A stretch of 64,000 nucleotides of DNA from Gracilaria domingensis (taxonomy: Eukaryota; Rhodophyta; Florideophyceae; Gracilariales; Gracilariaceae). Shown in pieces: positions 47,399-58,508 of the stretch. Below the pieces are notes generated by a model. It had not been told where the DNA came from, searched no databases, and saw nothing but the letters and a program-made list of their open reading frames with translations. A program made the position numbers and the translations under genes. The DNA is taken from contig VCMS01000216.1 of the NCBI GenBank assembly GCA_022539475.1, positions 124,001 through 188,000 on the forward strand. The letters are read 5' to 3'. Within the stretch, counting starts at the first letter, position 1. Each line of letters opens with the position of its first letter.

Positions 47399-47431
47399 GA
47401 GAGGATGAGGGGCTTCGCGCCTCATCCTCTC
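47399..47431. repeat. Hairpin, 12-bp arms, abutting the previous one
   Basis: GAGAGGATGAGG (47399-47410) pairs perfectly with CCTCATCCTCTC (47420-47431). Two hairpins placed end to end form a double-hairpin arrangement. Confidence 0.75.
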
Positions 47432-47628
47432 GGAGTGCGTATGTGTTCTACCGATACTGCACTTCGGTGGAGGTGCCCTCTGCGTCATCTGCCGCAGATT
47501 GCGCCTACACCCGCTTCATCATGGGGAAATGGTATATGTAATATAGCGAAGTAGTGGTTAGCAAAAACGGTCGATAGAAGAATAGATACGAATAAAACGG
47601 TATGATTTCATAATGGACATCATCTGTA

Positions 47629-47919
47629 CTAGCAACAGTATTCCATGCGTTGCAGGGTATTATTCCGCAGAAGGTATCGTGTAATGTGCACCTTAATGGA
47701 AACTGAACCTAGACTTCGCGAAATACCGTTCAGGTAGCCCTCGACTAAAGAACTAGCACGAGTGGAAAACCCACCAGTATTTACTGCGCAGCGATTCTGG
47801 ACGACCCAAGCAATTATCTCCAAATTTTGAAATAATTGATCTCGATATTTTTTCAAAAAATTTACTGGACGACCCTTGCCACTTTCTGGACGACCCTCGC
47901 CAAAAACTAGCATCTGCAA
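47629..47919 (-). CDS. Short open frame, 96 aa, doubtful
   Basis: The frame encodes a basic peptide (GKGRPVNFLKKYRDQLFQNL, then EIIAWVVQNRCAVNT) of ordinary composition. It resembles nothing I know. It spans three copies of GGTCGTCCAG (minus strand), so it may be a chance frame across a small repeat or a remnant of a DNA transposon. Confidence 0.2.
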   Translation of the reverse strand: MQMLVFGEGRPESGKGRPVNFLKKYRDQLFQNLEIIAWVVQNRCAVNTGGFSTRASSLVEGYLNGISRSLGSVSIKVHITRYLLRNNTLQRMEYCC

Positions 47920-47934
47920 GAGACAGACGCTAGT

Positions 47935-48031
47935 AACTACTAGTCATATACTGGTGTGTACCAGGCAAACCCGTAAACGGGAAATATGACTAAGTCCAGT
48001 CAGAATACTCATAGATGAGCGTTGCACTACA
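47935..48031 (-). repeat. 3' LTR remnant of chromovirus C
   Basis: On the minus strand it begins TGTAGTGCAACGCTCATCTA at 48031, comparable to the TGTAGAGCAAACC of family A. It is preceded by the polypurine tract (48032-48045, minus). LTR-like sequence is followed only for about 100 bp. Confidence 0.55.
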
Positions 48032-48074
48032 TATCCCCCTCCTTAGGCGGTAATACAACCTCGACGAGGGCAGG

Positions 48075-50009
48075 ATGGCGCCGAGCCAGGAAGATATAAG
48101 TGCAGCGCTCCCCGGTCCTCCGGTATGTTCTTCTCCTTCTCCCGTCAACCACGTGCTCCCTGCTTCTGCAGTAGCAGCACCTCCTCAGAGTACCGAACTC
48201 TCTATCGCTCCTGCGATCAACTTTCCTCCGACACCGGAACTAGACCTCACTATGAGTGGTGTTCCACCGAATCAGCCTCCGAACCAACCACCGTTCTCCC
48301 AAGGGGGCCTCACCGGATTCCGCTCCGTTCCGCTCCCTCAACAGGGTTCCAACCCGTCCGCGGGGCAATCGAACGCTGTCGCAGGATCCTCCGCGTAGCA
48401 TGTCGCTCTCGCCGGCCCCGTACTCGGGTTCCATCCAGGTGTGGTCTGGCCGTCTTTCAACTCCTTTGTAGGGCTCAACCCGGCGAACCGGCGACATGCG
48501 AGGCGCCTCCGGCTCGCTCCGTGGTTCCACCCGACTGCGGTGTTCAATGAAAGCCTCATCACTGAGTATGCCGACGGATGCAACACCCTTCCGGGGGACC
48601 TCCCGGCAATGGTGACCACTTCGTGGGATTGGCGCACGCGCATCGCGATCCCTGTCCATCAGGTGGCGCGGGAAAATCGGCAATCCCGGGAAGAAGCCCA
48701 TGCCAACTTTGTCATGGTGGCTTACAAACGGCAAGGCCGGGCGCCGTTCGAGTTTCCTATCCCGCCAGGGATGGACTTCGATGTGGCGTTTTACCGCACC
48801 CGCGGGGAAATCAGTTACTGCGACCGCCTAGCGGCGTTGGAAACCTTCGCCTGGCGGGGAATGCCCGTTGCACGGCAGGAAGCCATATGCTGGACAAGAC
48901 CGATTCTTCGGGCTGAGTTTCGATATCTCCCCCGCCGTTCGCGGTCTAACTTCCTTCAGAACTTCATCCGCCATGAGAGGCGGCCTCGATCCCAATTTGG
49001 GTACTTCGCTCCATATCAGAACGTGGAGATCCGCCATATCGCGGCTGCGCACCGACAGGGTTGGTATGTACCTCTGCCAGAGTGGTGGAGTTACCTCGAG
49101 GCATGCCGGGAGTGCTACATCGAGTTGCCCCCGGTGTTCACCTACTTAGGGTCATATCTACTCACAGATCCCAGGACTGGGTTGTGGTCGGTTGTCGTCA
49201 CCGAGTGGGCTGTCCGCACCGCGGCGTTTGTCCTCGCTGAGGCATATGACCAGTATCGACTGTGGTTCATCCCTGCCCGCGTGCGGGCGGCCATCCGAAG
49301 TTTGGACTTGGAAGGCCCCCTCGGGGGTCGTGCCAGCAACGACGAGGTGTTGAGCCTTCTCGATTATATCGATAGTATCGACTGGACCGAAGTGCCTCTT
49401 TCTCAGAGTAGTCGCGGTGATTCCCCGAACACGGGTGGATACGGCCCAGGTCTGGGAAGAAATACCGCTCTTGCGGGCGATTATGTCTTCTTCGACCCGT
49501 GGGATTATCGGGAGATTACCGCTGAGGAAGCGGATGAGCTCCGTTCTGCTCCCCGGCGAGTGCCGGCCGATCACCCAACTGGGTTTGTGAATTCGGATGA
49601 GTATTATCGAGAGTACCTCGGGGGAGATCCAATGGTGGATAATCAGCCCGAGGACGCGGGAGGCGACGATATCGAGATGATCGAAGAGATCGACGCAACC
49701 CCTGCGGGGGAGGGCGCCGGCTCTGCTCCGGTTGTCGGCTCCGCCTCGGCGGCTGACTTCATCGCTCCCACTCCGGTTCCCATTCCGGTACCCATTGCGG
49801 CTCAGCCGGCTCTTCCCGCTGTTGCGGCTGCTGCAGCTCATCCCCCGCCGGCGGGTGTGAACGAAGGTGCGATTATCGCTCGCTTCCTCCGCGGCGCGGG
49901 TTTAAGTGCTAGTGCGGTCTCTGGCGACGTCACCGCTATGGCAGATGCCTTGGCTCAACGCCTTGGCGGTATGCCTTCTCAGAATGAGGGGGATGGCGAC
50001 GGCCAGTAA
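48075..50009 (+). pseudogene. Antisense extra reading frame (aORF) of chromovirus C
   Basis: This region starts 44 bp from the 3' LTR end and runs against pol. The N-terminus is Pro/Ser/Ala-rich. The core, the most complete of the three families, holds DWRTRIAIPVHQVAREN, AFYRTRGEISYCDRLAALE, CWTRPILRAEFRYLPRRSR, ECYIELPPVFTYLG, WSVVVTEWAVRTAAFVLAEA, YDQYRLWFIPARV and AGDYVFFDPWDY. An acidic segment and an Ala/Pro-rich end then lead to a short helical C-terminus (AIIARFLRGAGLSASAVSGD). No signal peptide, no hydrophobic anchor and no known domain. Broken, with about one break. Confidence 0.75.
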
Positions 50010-50403
50010 ACGGGAGCCGAGCTTCCCCATGCGTGGGTAATTACCTGTTCACAGTAGTATAGCCTTGAGATAAAAGATTCTTTGCTTCATTCACGTCTTC
50101 GACGGTGTATCCCTTCCTCACCGGCATAGCCGGCTAATGCAATGCGATGCGATGCGCTGCGAAAAACGCACCCTTCCGAGGGGAAAAACCATGCTCATGG
50201 TGTGGCAGCGAGGCCATTACCAGCGAGCTGGATGAAAAACCCTCAGGAGTGAGTCTTCTTTCCGAAAATCGGTGTTCGAGCGGCGCGAGCCGGTCAAACC
50301 GTCCATACGGCGAGCATTCCCACCAAGGTGGTATGGACTCAATCCCGTCGCATGACGTGTGTGTGCCAACGATCTGACTTCCTCCGTTTTCACGGCAACC
50401 TTA

Positions 50404-50613
50404 TCCCACCTGGGCATCGTCCAGCGTCGCTGGTGTGGCTGTCCCCGCGGAGCGGTGGTACTGTACGACCTTCGAGCGTGGCAGGTGCTCGATAGGTTCG
50501 TATGTATCCCACTCTGGGTCGTAGCCGTACCAACGGACGCGGTATAACAAGATGCCTTCCTGGTCCCAGGTATGCCCGACAATTCGGTCGACAATGTACT
50601 CCTGAATGTACAC
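50404..50613 (-). pseudogene. Chromodomain end of pol, chromovirus C
   Basis: YIVDRIVGHTWDQEGILLYR, then VRWYGYDPEWDTYEPIEHL, gives a clear chromodomain pattern at the C-terminal end of pol. It includes the aromatic residues that usually form the methyl-lysine cage region. Confidence 0.8.
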
Positions 50614-52080
50614 CTGCCGGCCTTGCCGTGTTATTGTTACTTCATCGGTCGACAACCCTTGCGGGGGAACGGTTCCCGTGACGGAGGTAACAGCGCGCGC
50701 CTGGCTTTGCGTAGCCAGTTCCCTCCGAGGGGAGGTGCTTTCGATGTCGCTGCGTACCGCCATTCGGCTTGGGTCCTTCCGCTTCGGCGGCGTCGGCGTA
50801 GCTGTGTGCTCGCCTTGTCCGTTTGCTTCGGAGAGTCCCACCTCGGGTGGCTTCACAACCGTGCGTGCACGTGACTGTAGCGACGGTTGGCTGTCAAGCT
50901 CCCTCGGGAGAACCGCCTCCCTGTTACAGGTGTCCTCCAACGGCTGCGCCGTTGGCCCTTTTCTTTCTTTGCTCAAGTTCCCGTTCTGAACGGTTACTTC
51001 CGGGTTACCGGGGTTATCGACACCGCCGGCGACTTGCGATCTCGTGATCTCCGCGCGTGCCTGCGCTTGCGCCGATATTTTACGCCCAATATTTGGTGCC
51101 GTACCGTCCATGACGTGAACTCTTCCCGGAGTGTCCGGCATTCCCACGGCTGTACCGCCGGGTTCTACCGAGTTGCTTGGGACTTCTTTTCCCTCAGCTC
51201 GTGCCTGCTCCGCAGGATTTTCCAGGATTCCTGGTCGTTCTGCGTCGCGTCGCGCGCCGGGCCGCGATGTCGCTGCGCTTTCCCTAGTGGGGCTTCGTTC
51301 CGACGGCGTCGGCGTGATGCCGGCGACATCTTTCGACTTCGTTCGATCCAGCGCGGCTGGTTGGCCACGAGGTTCTGTTGACTTAACCGAATCCGCTTCT
51401 GCGTGAGTGTCCTTACCCGGCGACGGTGTAGACTTCCCGGCAACGGGGCTGTGTGTGCGGCGTGCGAGCGTGCGTTGCGGACGCGATGCCCGCGCACTGG
51501 CCGGAACATCCGGAGAGCTCCGTATAGTCCGTGCTTCACGGTTATCGTCACCACGCGACGTCGGCTTATGACTCTCAGCAGAGCTGATGACCTCCTCCCC
51601 CTCCTTAGATGGAGCGGCATGGGGAGTAACAGAATACCCCGCATCGCGGGTAGGTGAACCCAGCGATGGGACGGAAACGGGGGTGCCCTGGTGGCGATCA
51701 TTGTCCGACACAGTCGGCGGCACCGACTCTATCGGGAGGTCTGTAAGGCCTCGGTGGGGGTGGGGCAGGACGGACGGTCTTGTCACCACATTTGTCTCCG
51801 GTGGTACCGGGGTTGTTGACTTCGTAGACACGGGCTCTGTATCAGACGGGGTAACCTCAGACGAGGGAGGAGGGGCCATTACCACGCGGTCGCGGGAGAT
51901 CCGCTCATGCGCGTCAGCAATCTCGACTACAACAGTGTCCGGTGCAACCGAGAGTACTTTGTACGGTCCATCCGCCACAGGCGAGAGCTTATGACGTTTG
52001 CCCTTTTCAGGGTTGTAGTGTTCCTTCCGTACGAAGACATGGTTTCCCACCGTAAGGGGTTCAGGGGTCCTTCATCGCAA
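50614..52080 (-). pseudogene. Integrase C-terminal module and long disordered linker, chromovirus C
   Basis: The first part (HVFVRKEHYNPEKGKRHKLS, VADGPYKVLSVAPDTVVVEI) is the GPY/F module of integrase. Then come some 400 residues rich in Ser, Pro, Thr, Arg and Glu, without a visible fold, before the chromodomain. A spacer of this length is unusual compared with classical chromoviruses, as far as I know. Confidence 0.65.
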
Positions 52081-52900
52081 GCGAGCATCAAAATCACGCT
52101 TGTAAGCGGCTTGGGCTTTCGCCATTGACTTCCGGGCAGCCGGTACTAACTTCGTTAGCGAGGCTTTCCATTGTTGGCGATAATCACCCACAGATGGGAA
52201 ACTGCCCAAGGTAGCTTGTGATTCTAACGCCAATGGCGGGGGTGTCCTTGACAAAACCAGTTCGAATGGGGAAACACCGGTAGTCCTGTGTACCTGCGTG
52301 TTATACGCAAAGGTTAACGCGTCGGTGTATAAGTCCCATGGTTTTGGGTGGTCAGCAACGTAGGAACGGAGAGATGCCAACATCGTACGGTTATACCGTT
52401 CAACTTGCCCATTACATTGGGGATGGTAGGTAGTCGTGAAGAGGTTCTTCACGTCCATGATGCGGCAGACATCCTGGAAGAACCGGGATGCGAATTGCTT
52501 TCCGTTATCGAATAATAACTCCACAGGAGGACCGTACACGAAGATCCAGTGCGTGGAGAATGCGTGCGCGACCGTGAACGCGGTGATCCTCTTTAGAGGT
52601 ACTGTGCGAACCAGTTTCGAGAACCGATCGGTGATAACGAGAAGAAATTTGTTACCTCTCCGAGTGGCAAGCAATGGTCCGAGAATATCGATTGCCACAA
52701 ATTCAAGCGGCACCCTGGCAGGGAATAGTTTCACTTTCTTGGAATTCTTTCGCAGCTTCACGCGGTTTTTCGCGCAATCGGCGCAGAAGCGTACCGTAGC
52801 GTAACAATCCACCGCCATGGCGGGCCAGTAGAAATCCCTCCTCAAAGTGAGGTACAATTTCCGTCCACCTGCGTGGCCACCTAACTTTGCGTAATGCGAA
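52081..52900 (-). pseudogene. Integrase catalytic region, chromovirus C
   Basis: HHCC zinc binding: HYAKLGGHAGGRKLY and CADCAKNRVKLRK. Core: FVAIDILGPLLATRRGNKFL, VITDRFSKLVRTVPL, LFDNGKQFASRFFQDV and TYHPQCNGQVERYNRTMLAS, with the D-D-E arrangement. Confidence 0.85.
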
Positions 52901-54700
52901 AGGTGTAGGATCCTCGTCTGTAACGAGTGTGGTACCACGACTTGTGGGTGTGACTCGACTGTCCTTATGAGATAGCCGATGTCATTAACCTCGAATGGGA
53001 GGGTGTCGCCTCCGTTTAGTCGGGCACGGACTTTGATACAGAACGGGTCTCCATGCTGTTCTCGGATCATTTCTTCCGCTGATACCGGGACAAAATTCTC
53101 CGGTAGGGGCTTTACAGCCTCGGTTTTGCCTGCAACAAGCAGTTCGTCGAAGTCAGCGTCCATATCGTCCCAGTCATCTGGCCAGTCATCTAGCTGCCAC
53201 TCCGGGAGTTCTGGCTCATCATCGCCAACGACGAAGCAAGGAATATCATCGTCCTCGACGGCCAGAGTTTCCCCATTTGTGGGTAAGCGCGACAACGCGT
53301 CCGCCTGGGTGTTCAGGGTCCCCTTTTTGTACACGACGTCGAAGTCGAATTCCGCTAGGCGGAGCCTCCACCGCATAAGGCGGCCTGATGGATCAGAAAT
53401 ATTCATCAACCACCTCAACGAGGAATGATCCGTGTACACGGTAAAGTGCACACCTAAGAGGTAGGGACGGAGGGTGGATAATGCCTATACGACTGCAAGG
53501 CACTCCTTCTCCGAAACGGAGTAGTTCCGTTCATGAACGTTGAGCGAACGTGACCAGTACCCTATGGGTTTTCGTTCTCCTTCGGGAGTGGTTTGGAACA
53601 GCGCGCAGCCTACTTGGTAGTCGCTCGAGTCCGTGTCCACGGAGAACGGCAATCCCGGTTTGGGTAACGATAGTATCGGTGCTGACGTAACAGCCTCCTT
53701 TAAGGAGTTGAACGCTTCCGCTTGTGCGGGCGTGAAGGGGTCCAGTTTTGGTGGCTGGCCCTTCCGCAAGAGAGCGTTAAGGGGAGCCGCTATGTCCGAA
53801 AAGTTCGGCACGAACCGTCTGTAGATGTTGACCAGCCCTAAGAAGGAGCGTAATTCCGTTTGAGTCCGCGGTTCTTTCGCCTTAGCGAGTGACTTGACGC
53901 GAGCTTCCTCGATCGTCAGCCGTCCTGGACGGATTATGTGCCCAAGATACTTGACGGTGTCGGTGAAGAATTTACACTTCCTCAACTTGAGGGTGATTCC
54001 TGCATCACGCAGAGTGGTCATCACGTCCGTGACATGGGTGAGATGATCGTCCAGATTACTGGAAAACACGATGATATCGTCAAGGTAGACGAGACAGGTC
54101 CGCCACTTGAAGCGGCTCAACAGAATGTCGATGGCACGCTGGAACGTAGCGGGCGCGTTGGTTAAACCGAAAGGCATCCGCTTGAAGCGGTAGGAGCCCG
54201 AGTGGCACACGAACGCAGTCTTATCGCGGTCTTCCTCCCTGACGGGGACTTGCCAATATCCCCAATTGGCATCCAATGCCGTGAACACGGTAGCGTCACC
54301 GAGCGAATCGATGCACTCGTCCATACGAGGGATTGGGTAAGCGTCTCTTACCGTCACGGCGTTAAGTCGGCGATAGTCGACACAGAACCTCCAGGTTCCG
54401 TCAGCCTTGAGAGCCAGTACCACTGGGGATTCCCACGGCGATTGCGCGTGCTCGATGACACCTGCGCGAAGCATCTTGTCCACTTGGAACTGTTCTTCCT
54501 CCCAAGCTTTCGGTCCTGCCCTGTAAGGGAGTTGTGAAACCGGACGCGTGTTCGGTAACACATCGATACGGTGTTCCGTTGCATTGATCTCTCCAAGAGA
54601 GCCTTCCCACATTGGGGTAAACTCCCGTAACATGTCTCTTAGACGTTCACGGTGCGACTCCGGTACATGACCGAGGTCAAGTTCCTCTAGCGCCTTCAAG
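52901..54700 (-). pseudogene. Reverse transcriptase and RNase H region, chromovirus C
   Basis: Polymerase: TWRFCVDYRRLNAVTVRDAY, FTALDANWGYWQVPV, MPFGLTNAPATFQRAID and LVYLDDIIVFSSN. RNase H: FSVDTDSSDYQVGCALFQTT, YWSRSLNVHERNYSVSEKE and VYTDHSSLRWLM. The order and spacing are those of Ty3/gypsy. Confidence 0.9.
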
Positions 54701-55748
54701 GGGTCAACCTTGTCGTAGCTCGTGGGCTTACGCTCTTCTGTCCCTGACACAGGGTTTGGTTCCGGGTCAGTCGGTTGCTTCTCCGTTGCGACGGTAGTGG
54801 TACTCGTGGAAGCGGCAGGAATTGCGACTCCCTCCCCCTCCTTAGATGAGGCGACGTCCTCTTCGGAGGTAACTAATCCGAGAACATCCGCAGCCGTCAT
54901 CTTCGTTGGAAGCATCGCGAGTGGGTGTCGTGTCACAGACCCAATGACTTGGTTCTTCACCAGATACTGGGGGGTGCTGCCAAGGTTGGCAACAAGTATC
55001 CGAAACGGAGTATCCGGTGTGACTTGCACAACGCCATTCGCGACAGCGAGTTGGCACTTCTCGTACAACGAGGTAAGCGGTTGAATAACCCGAAGACCGT
55101 GTTGACGGGAATTAACCGACACCATCATTTGGGACTCAGGCGAGATGCGGATCGACGCGGCGACGCGGAGCTTGGTGGACTCGCGCGACGCCGGTGCCGG
55201 GGCCTGCGCAGCAGGGAGTGGAACTTGCTTCCGCGATGACCGCTTCGGCGGACGACGGACGATCGGTACCGACGAACCGTCGTCGAGTTCTACACGCCTG
55301 AGGCGTGGCCTGATTGCATCGACAAACCTGTCGCAGTAATCGCACCCCAAAATGACTGGGGCAGCCAATGACCGACAAACGATGAAGTCGACCTTCACCA
55401 CGGAGGTTCCCAAGCGTACGAATAAGTCGATTGTTCCCACCGTTGTTAACGGGTTGTTATTCGCATCAGCGACATCAGGAAGCATGCTGCGGCGGATACG
55501 TTCCCGCAATTGCGGTGTGAGAAGGGACTCCACGATGAAGTTCGGACCTGCACCTGTGTTTAGTACAGTCAGGTAAAGCACCATAAACTGCCAGAGGGGG
55601 CTCAGGCCAAGGTCAACGTACACCTTATAGTTTCGCTTGGCCATCACCATGATTCGGTCCGGGATCCAGTTATTCCTTACCCGTATCCACGGTCGACGCA
55701 AAACACCGAGGTGTTCCGAATCCGCGTCTGCGGCGTCTTTCCTCGAGA
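54701..55748 (-). pseudogene. Protease region and pre-RT linker, chromovirus C
   Basis: MAKRNYKVYVDLG, VADANNNPLTTVGTIDL and VILGCDYCDRFVDAI match the protease parts of families A and B. The linker holds DLGHVPESHRERLRDMLREF. At 55748 the reading frame continues without a break into the junction repeat. Confidence 0.75.
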
Positions 55749-56193
55749 CGTCTGTGTTCTGCAAAGTGGAATATAGTCTGTTCGCTTTGGAAACTAAGCT
55801 AGTTTTGGGGCTATTTGGGGCGCGCGAGGGGGTAGCAGAGGCTGGCACTCAAAAAATCAAGAAAGTTTGGAATATTTAATTCCATCTCCCGCAGTTTAGT
55901 TCTTGGGTCCCCTAGTTTTTGTAGAGGTTCAACTTCGCCGCACCACCCCATTCACTCTTTTCCTCGACCCTCTCTCAAAACTGCACTCGTGCTAGTTTGC
56001 GTTACCATTTCCTCCCATGTTGCAATGCCAATCGCAACTCATCCCACCTCAATCATCCCATCACTTCTTCCCAGTCCACACCACCCCCGCTATTTACCCA
56101 TTTCTCGCCCATCATGCGTTCGCATCCTCTCTCTCCGTCTCCGCAAACGTCATTTTGTAGAAGTCAGGTGGACAACCCTCCCCCTTCTCGATA
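55749..56193. repeat. Junction repeat, copy 2
   Basis: The same stretch as at 38987 and 63663, again in plus orientation, with the cut retroelement on its left. The minus strand opens MPASATPSRAPNSPKTSLVS and runs in frame into the chromovirus protease region. Its right side is lost in the N run. Confidence 0.75.
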
Positions 56194-56517
56194 NNNNNNN
56201 NNNNNNNNNNNNNNNNNNNNNNNNNNNNNNNNNNNNNNNNNNNNNNNNNNNNNNNNNNNNNNNNNNNNNNNNNNNNNNNNNNNNNNNNNNNNNNNNNNNN
56301 NNNNNNNNNNNNNNNNNNNNNNNNNNNNNNNNNNNNNNNNNNNNNNNNNNNNNNNNNNNNNNNNNNNNNNNNNNNNNNNNNNNNNNNNNNNNNNNNNNNN
56401 NNNNNNNNNNNNNNNNNNNNNNNNNNNNNNNNNNNNNNNNNNNNNNNNNNNNNNNNNNNNNNNNNNNNNNNNNNNNNNNNNNNNNNNNNNNNNNNNNNNN
56501 NNNNNNNNNNNNNNNNN
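56194..56517. other. Assembly gap (324 N)
   Basis: A run of N between the junction repeat and the G-poor stretch. Confidence 0.99.
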
Positions 56518-58500
56518 TCTTCCACCGATCTTTGATCTGCCCAGCTCCTTCACCTCCTTCCCAGCACGTCCAACCTCTATTCAGAAACCCTATCTCCTCC
56601 CCCGCAACCTCAACTCCCTTTCCCCGCACACGTCCACTATCCCATACACATGATTTCTCATTCCATTCCAATACCACAACGAATCCGCAGCTCGAAGCGC
56701 CTCAACCGCACACCACTACTACCCCCCATTCAGCACCACACCGCCCATTTCCGTTACAATCTCCTCAATTCATCGTCCAGGGGCTCCATCATCACCAACC
56801 CCCAACATCCCCACCCTCACGTCATTCATCTCCCACAAACCGCATCTCCCTGTCACCCTCTCCGCCCCCACTCTCTATTTGCGTCTCCAACCTCTAACTG
56901 ACTCAATGGCAACCGCCACCTCTTCTCTCCCCATTGCGACCCCCTCCAATGTCTACCCCTTCTCCACCTCATCACCATCCCCTCTCCCGCCTCACATCTC
57001 TTTCCCATCTAGCCACTTCCTTCTTCGCACAATCCACCAGCCGCCGTAGATCACGCTCTTCCCCTTGGGACGCGTCTGCCGACCCTCCTTCCCCCCACAG
57101 CCCCACAGCTCCTCATCCTTCACTATCCGTTCACATCTTCAGAATGAAAGTATAGTTAGGACGAAAGCTCCGCTTGCATACAGTGCGAATACGGATAAGC
57201 GTGCTGTCCACCCCACTGTCAACCACACGGGGCTAGATCCAGCACCATATTTCCCTGTTTCCATCCATCCATTTCCCGCCAAAACATCTCCTGTACACCT
57301 TCGCAGCCTTCCACATTGGAGCGCCACCTCTCTTGTCTCCTCTTCGCGCTTCACATTAATCCAGCCACCCACCTCGCCACCGGCCCCATATTTTCTCCTT
57401 CCACCAAACCCACTCGATGGTTATAGCAAAACAGGAAGATATTGCCAGTGGAGCAAGCTAGGACTAGTGATTGACTTAGAGTGCTCACCCTCATTCTCGA
57501 CTGCATGTCGCTTCTTTCCTTCCCTTCACATCCTTATGTGGGTGGTTGACAAAAAAAGAATAATGTTTCACCACATCGATACCGATGGGTAACAAGATAG
57601 CACCGTAGAGTAGGTCACTCCCTCTCAGCGTCCACTGGGATTATATGAGTTCCTTCACATCTTGGACCGGTGTGTATACAAGAGAAATACATCTCCAATG
57701 GAGAGGAGATAAGTTCGTTTATAACACTTAACAAGGTAACAATGTAATTAAACAATAAATTATGCACTATCATTCTTAACAACCTTCGAAAACCAGCGTA
57801 TACATGGCAGCTGGTACTCGAGCCTAAGATGCAGATCCTGCAACGAAAGTTGCCAACACGGCCTTCACTACTCCTTCACAGTGCCAGTCCAATACCCCAT
57901 CTACCTGTATTCCCCATTCTTGGACAAACTCCCTAGCACTCGAACCTTATCAAAACACCCTCCATAAACGCCATGTCTCCAAACCCTGGCCCCACCCTCA
58001 TCAACAAATAACATGTCTACACTCGTCTTCATAATGCTCATACGACCTTATACACGTGTCCGGGCGCAAACCCAACTCCATCCTTTTAATATGGCAATCC
58101 GAGTGAAGCTATAGAACCCGTCACGCCATTTAGAAGCCAAAAATGGCTCCTTTGCATCCTGGTATTTCAAGTCCCCGTAACTCGTACTTTAAACACTTTA
58201 CAACTCAGGTCGGAATCAGTTCATCATTGCCACACTTTCTACTCTCCACCAACTTTTCATAAAACGTCATCACACTTTGTTGGCTTGTCCGTCTGTATAC
58301 AAGCCCTATCATCATTCAGTACAATCAGAATCAATACATTTAACGCTCACTCTGCCTCAGCAGAATGAACATGTTCTCCGTTCGCGCTTCCCAACCGTTG
58401 ACTAAAGTATCACTCTTTACCCCAGCCAGTTGCCCCGCCCCATCTTCCATTTTTTTATTCGGCACACCAAAAACAATCTAACACTTGCAATAGAAACTCC
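56518..58500. other. G-poor, C/T/A-rich stretch without a recognised gene
   Basis: The plus strand has strikingly few G residues, especially 56518-57120 and again 57840-58500. The open frames here (for example 56650-56901 and 57065-57592) are Pro/Ser/Thr/His-rich, as the base skew alone would predict. No domain recognised. The composition continues that of the junction repeat, so this may be its interior. Confidence 0.45.
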
Positions 58501-58508
58501 CAGTCGAC

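Larger units (their letters stand above)
46248..47628. other. Gene-free stretch with several strong hairpins
   Basis: No convincing coding frame. The region instead holds at least four long inverted repeats, listed separately. Confidence 0.5.
47935..55748 (-). mobile_element. Chromovirus C, reverse orientation, 5' part missing
   Basis: Read on the minus strand, it runs protease, reverse transcriptase, RNase H, integrase, a very long linker, a chromodomain, the antisense frame (plus strand), a polypurine tract and a short remnant of the 3' LTR. gag and the 5' LTR are absent because the element stops at the junction repeat (55749). The pol part is the best preserved of the window, with about three breaks in all. 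LTR age cannot be estimated. Confidence 0.85.

Noticed and set aside
55989-56897. Open frames running across the second N gap
   Set aside because: Same reason; the flanking peptide is low-complexity from a G-poor strand.
57065-57592. A 175-codon frame in the G-poor stretch
   Set aside because: Composition explains the lack of stops; no recognisable motif.
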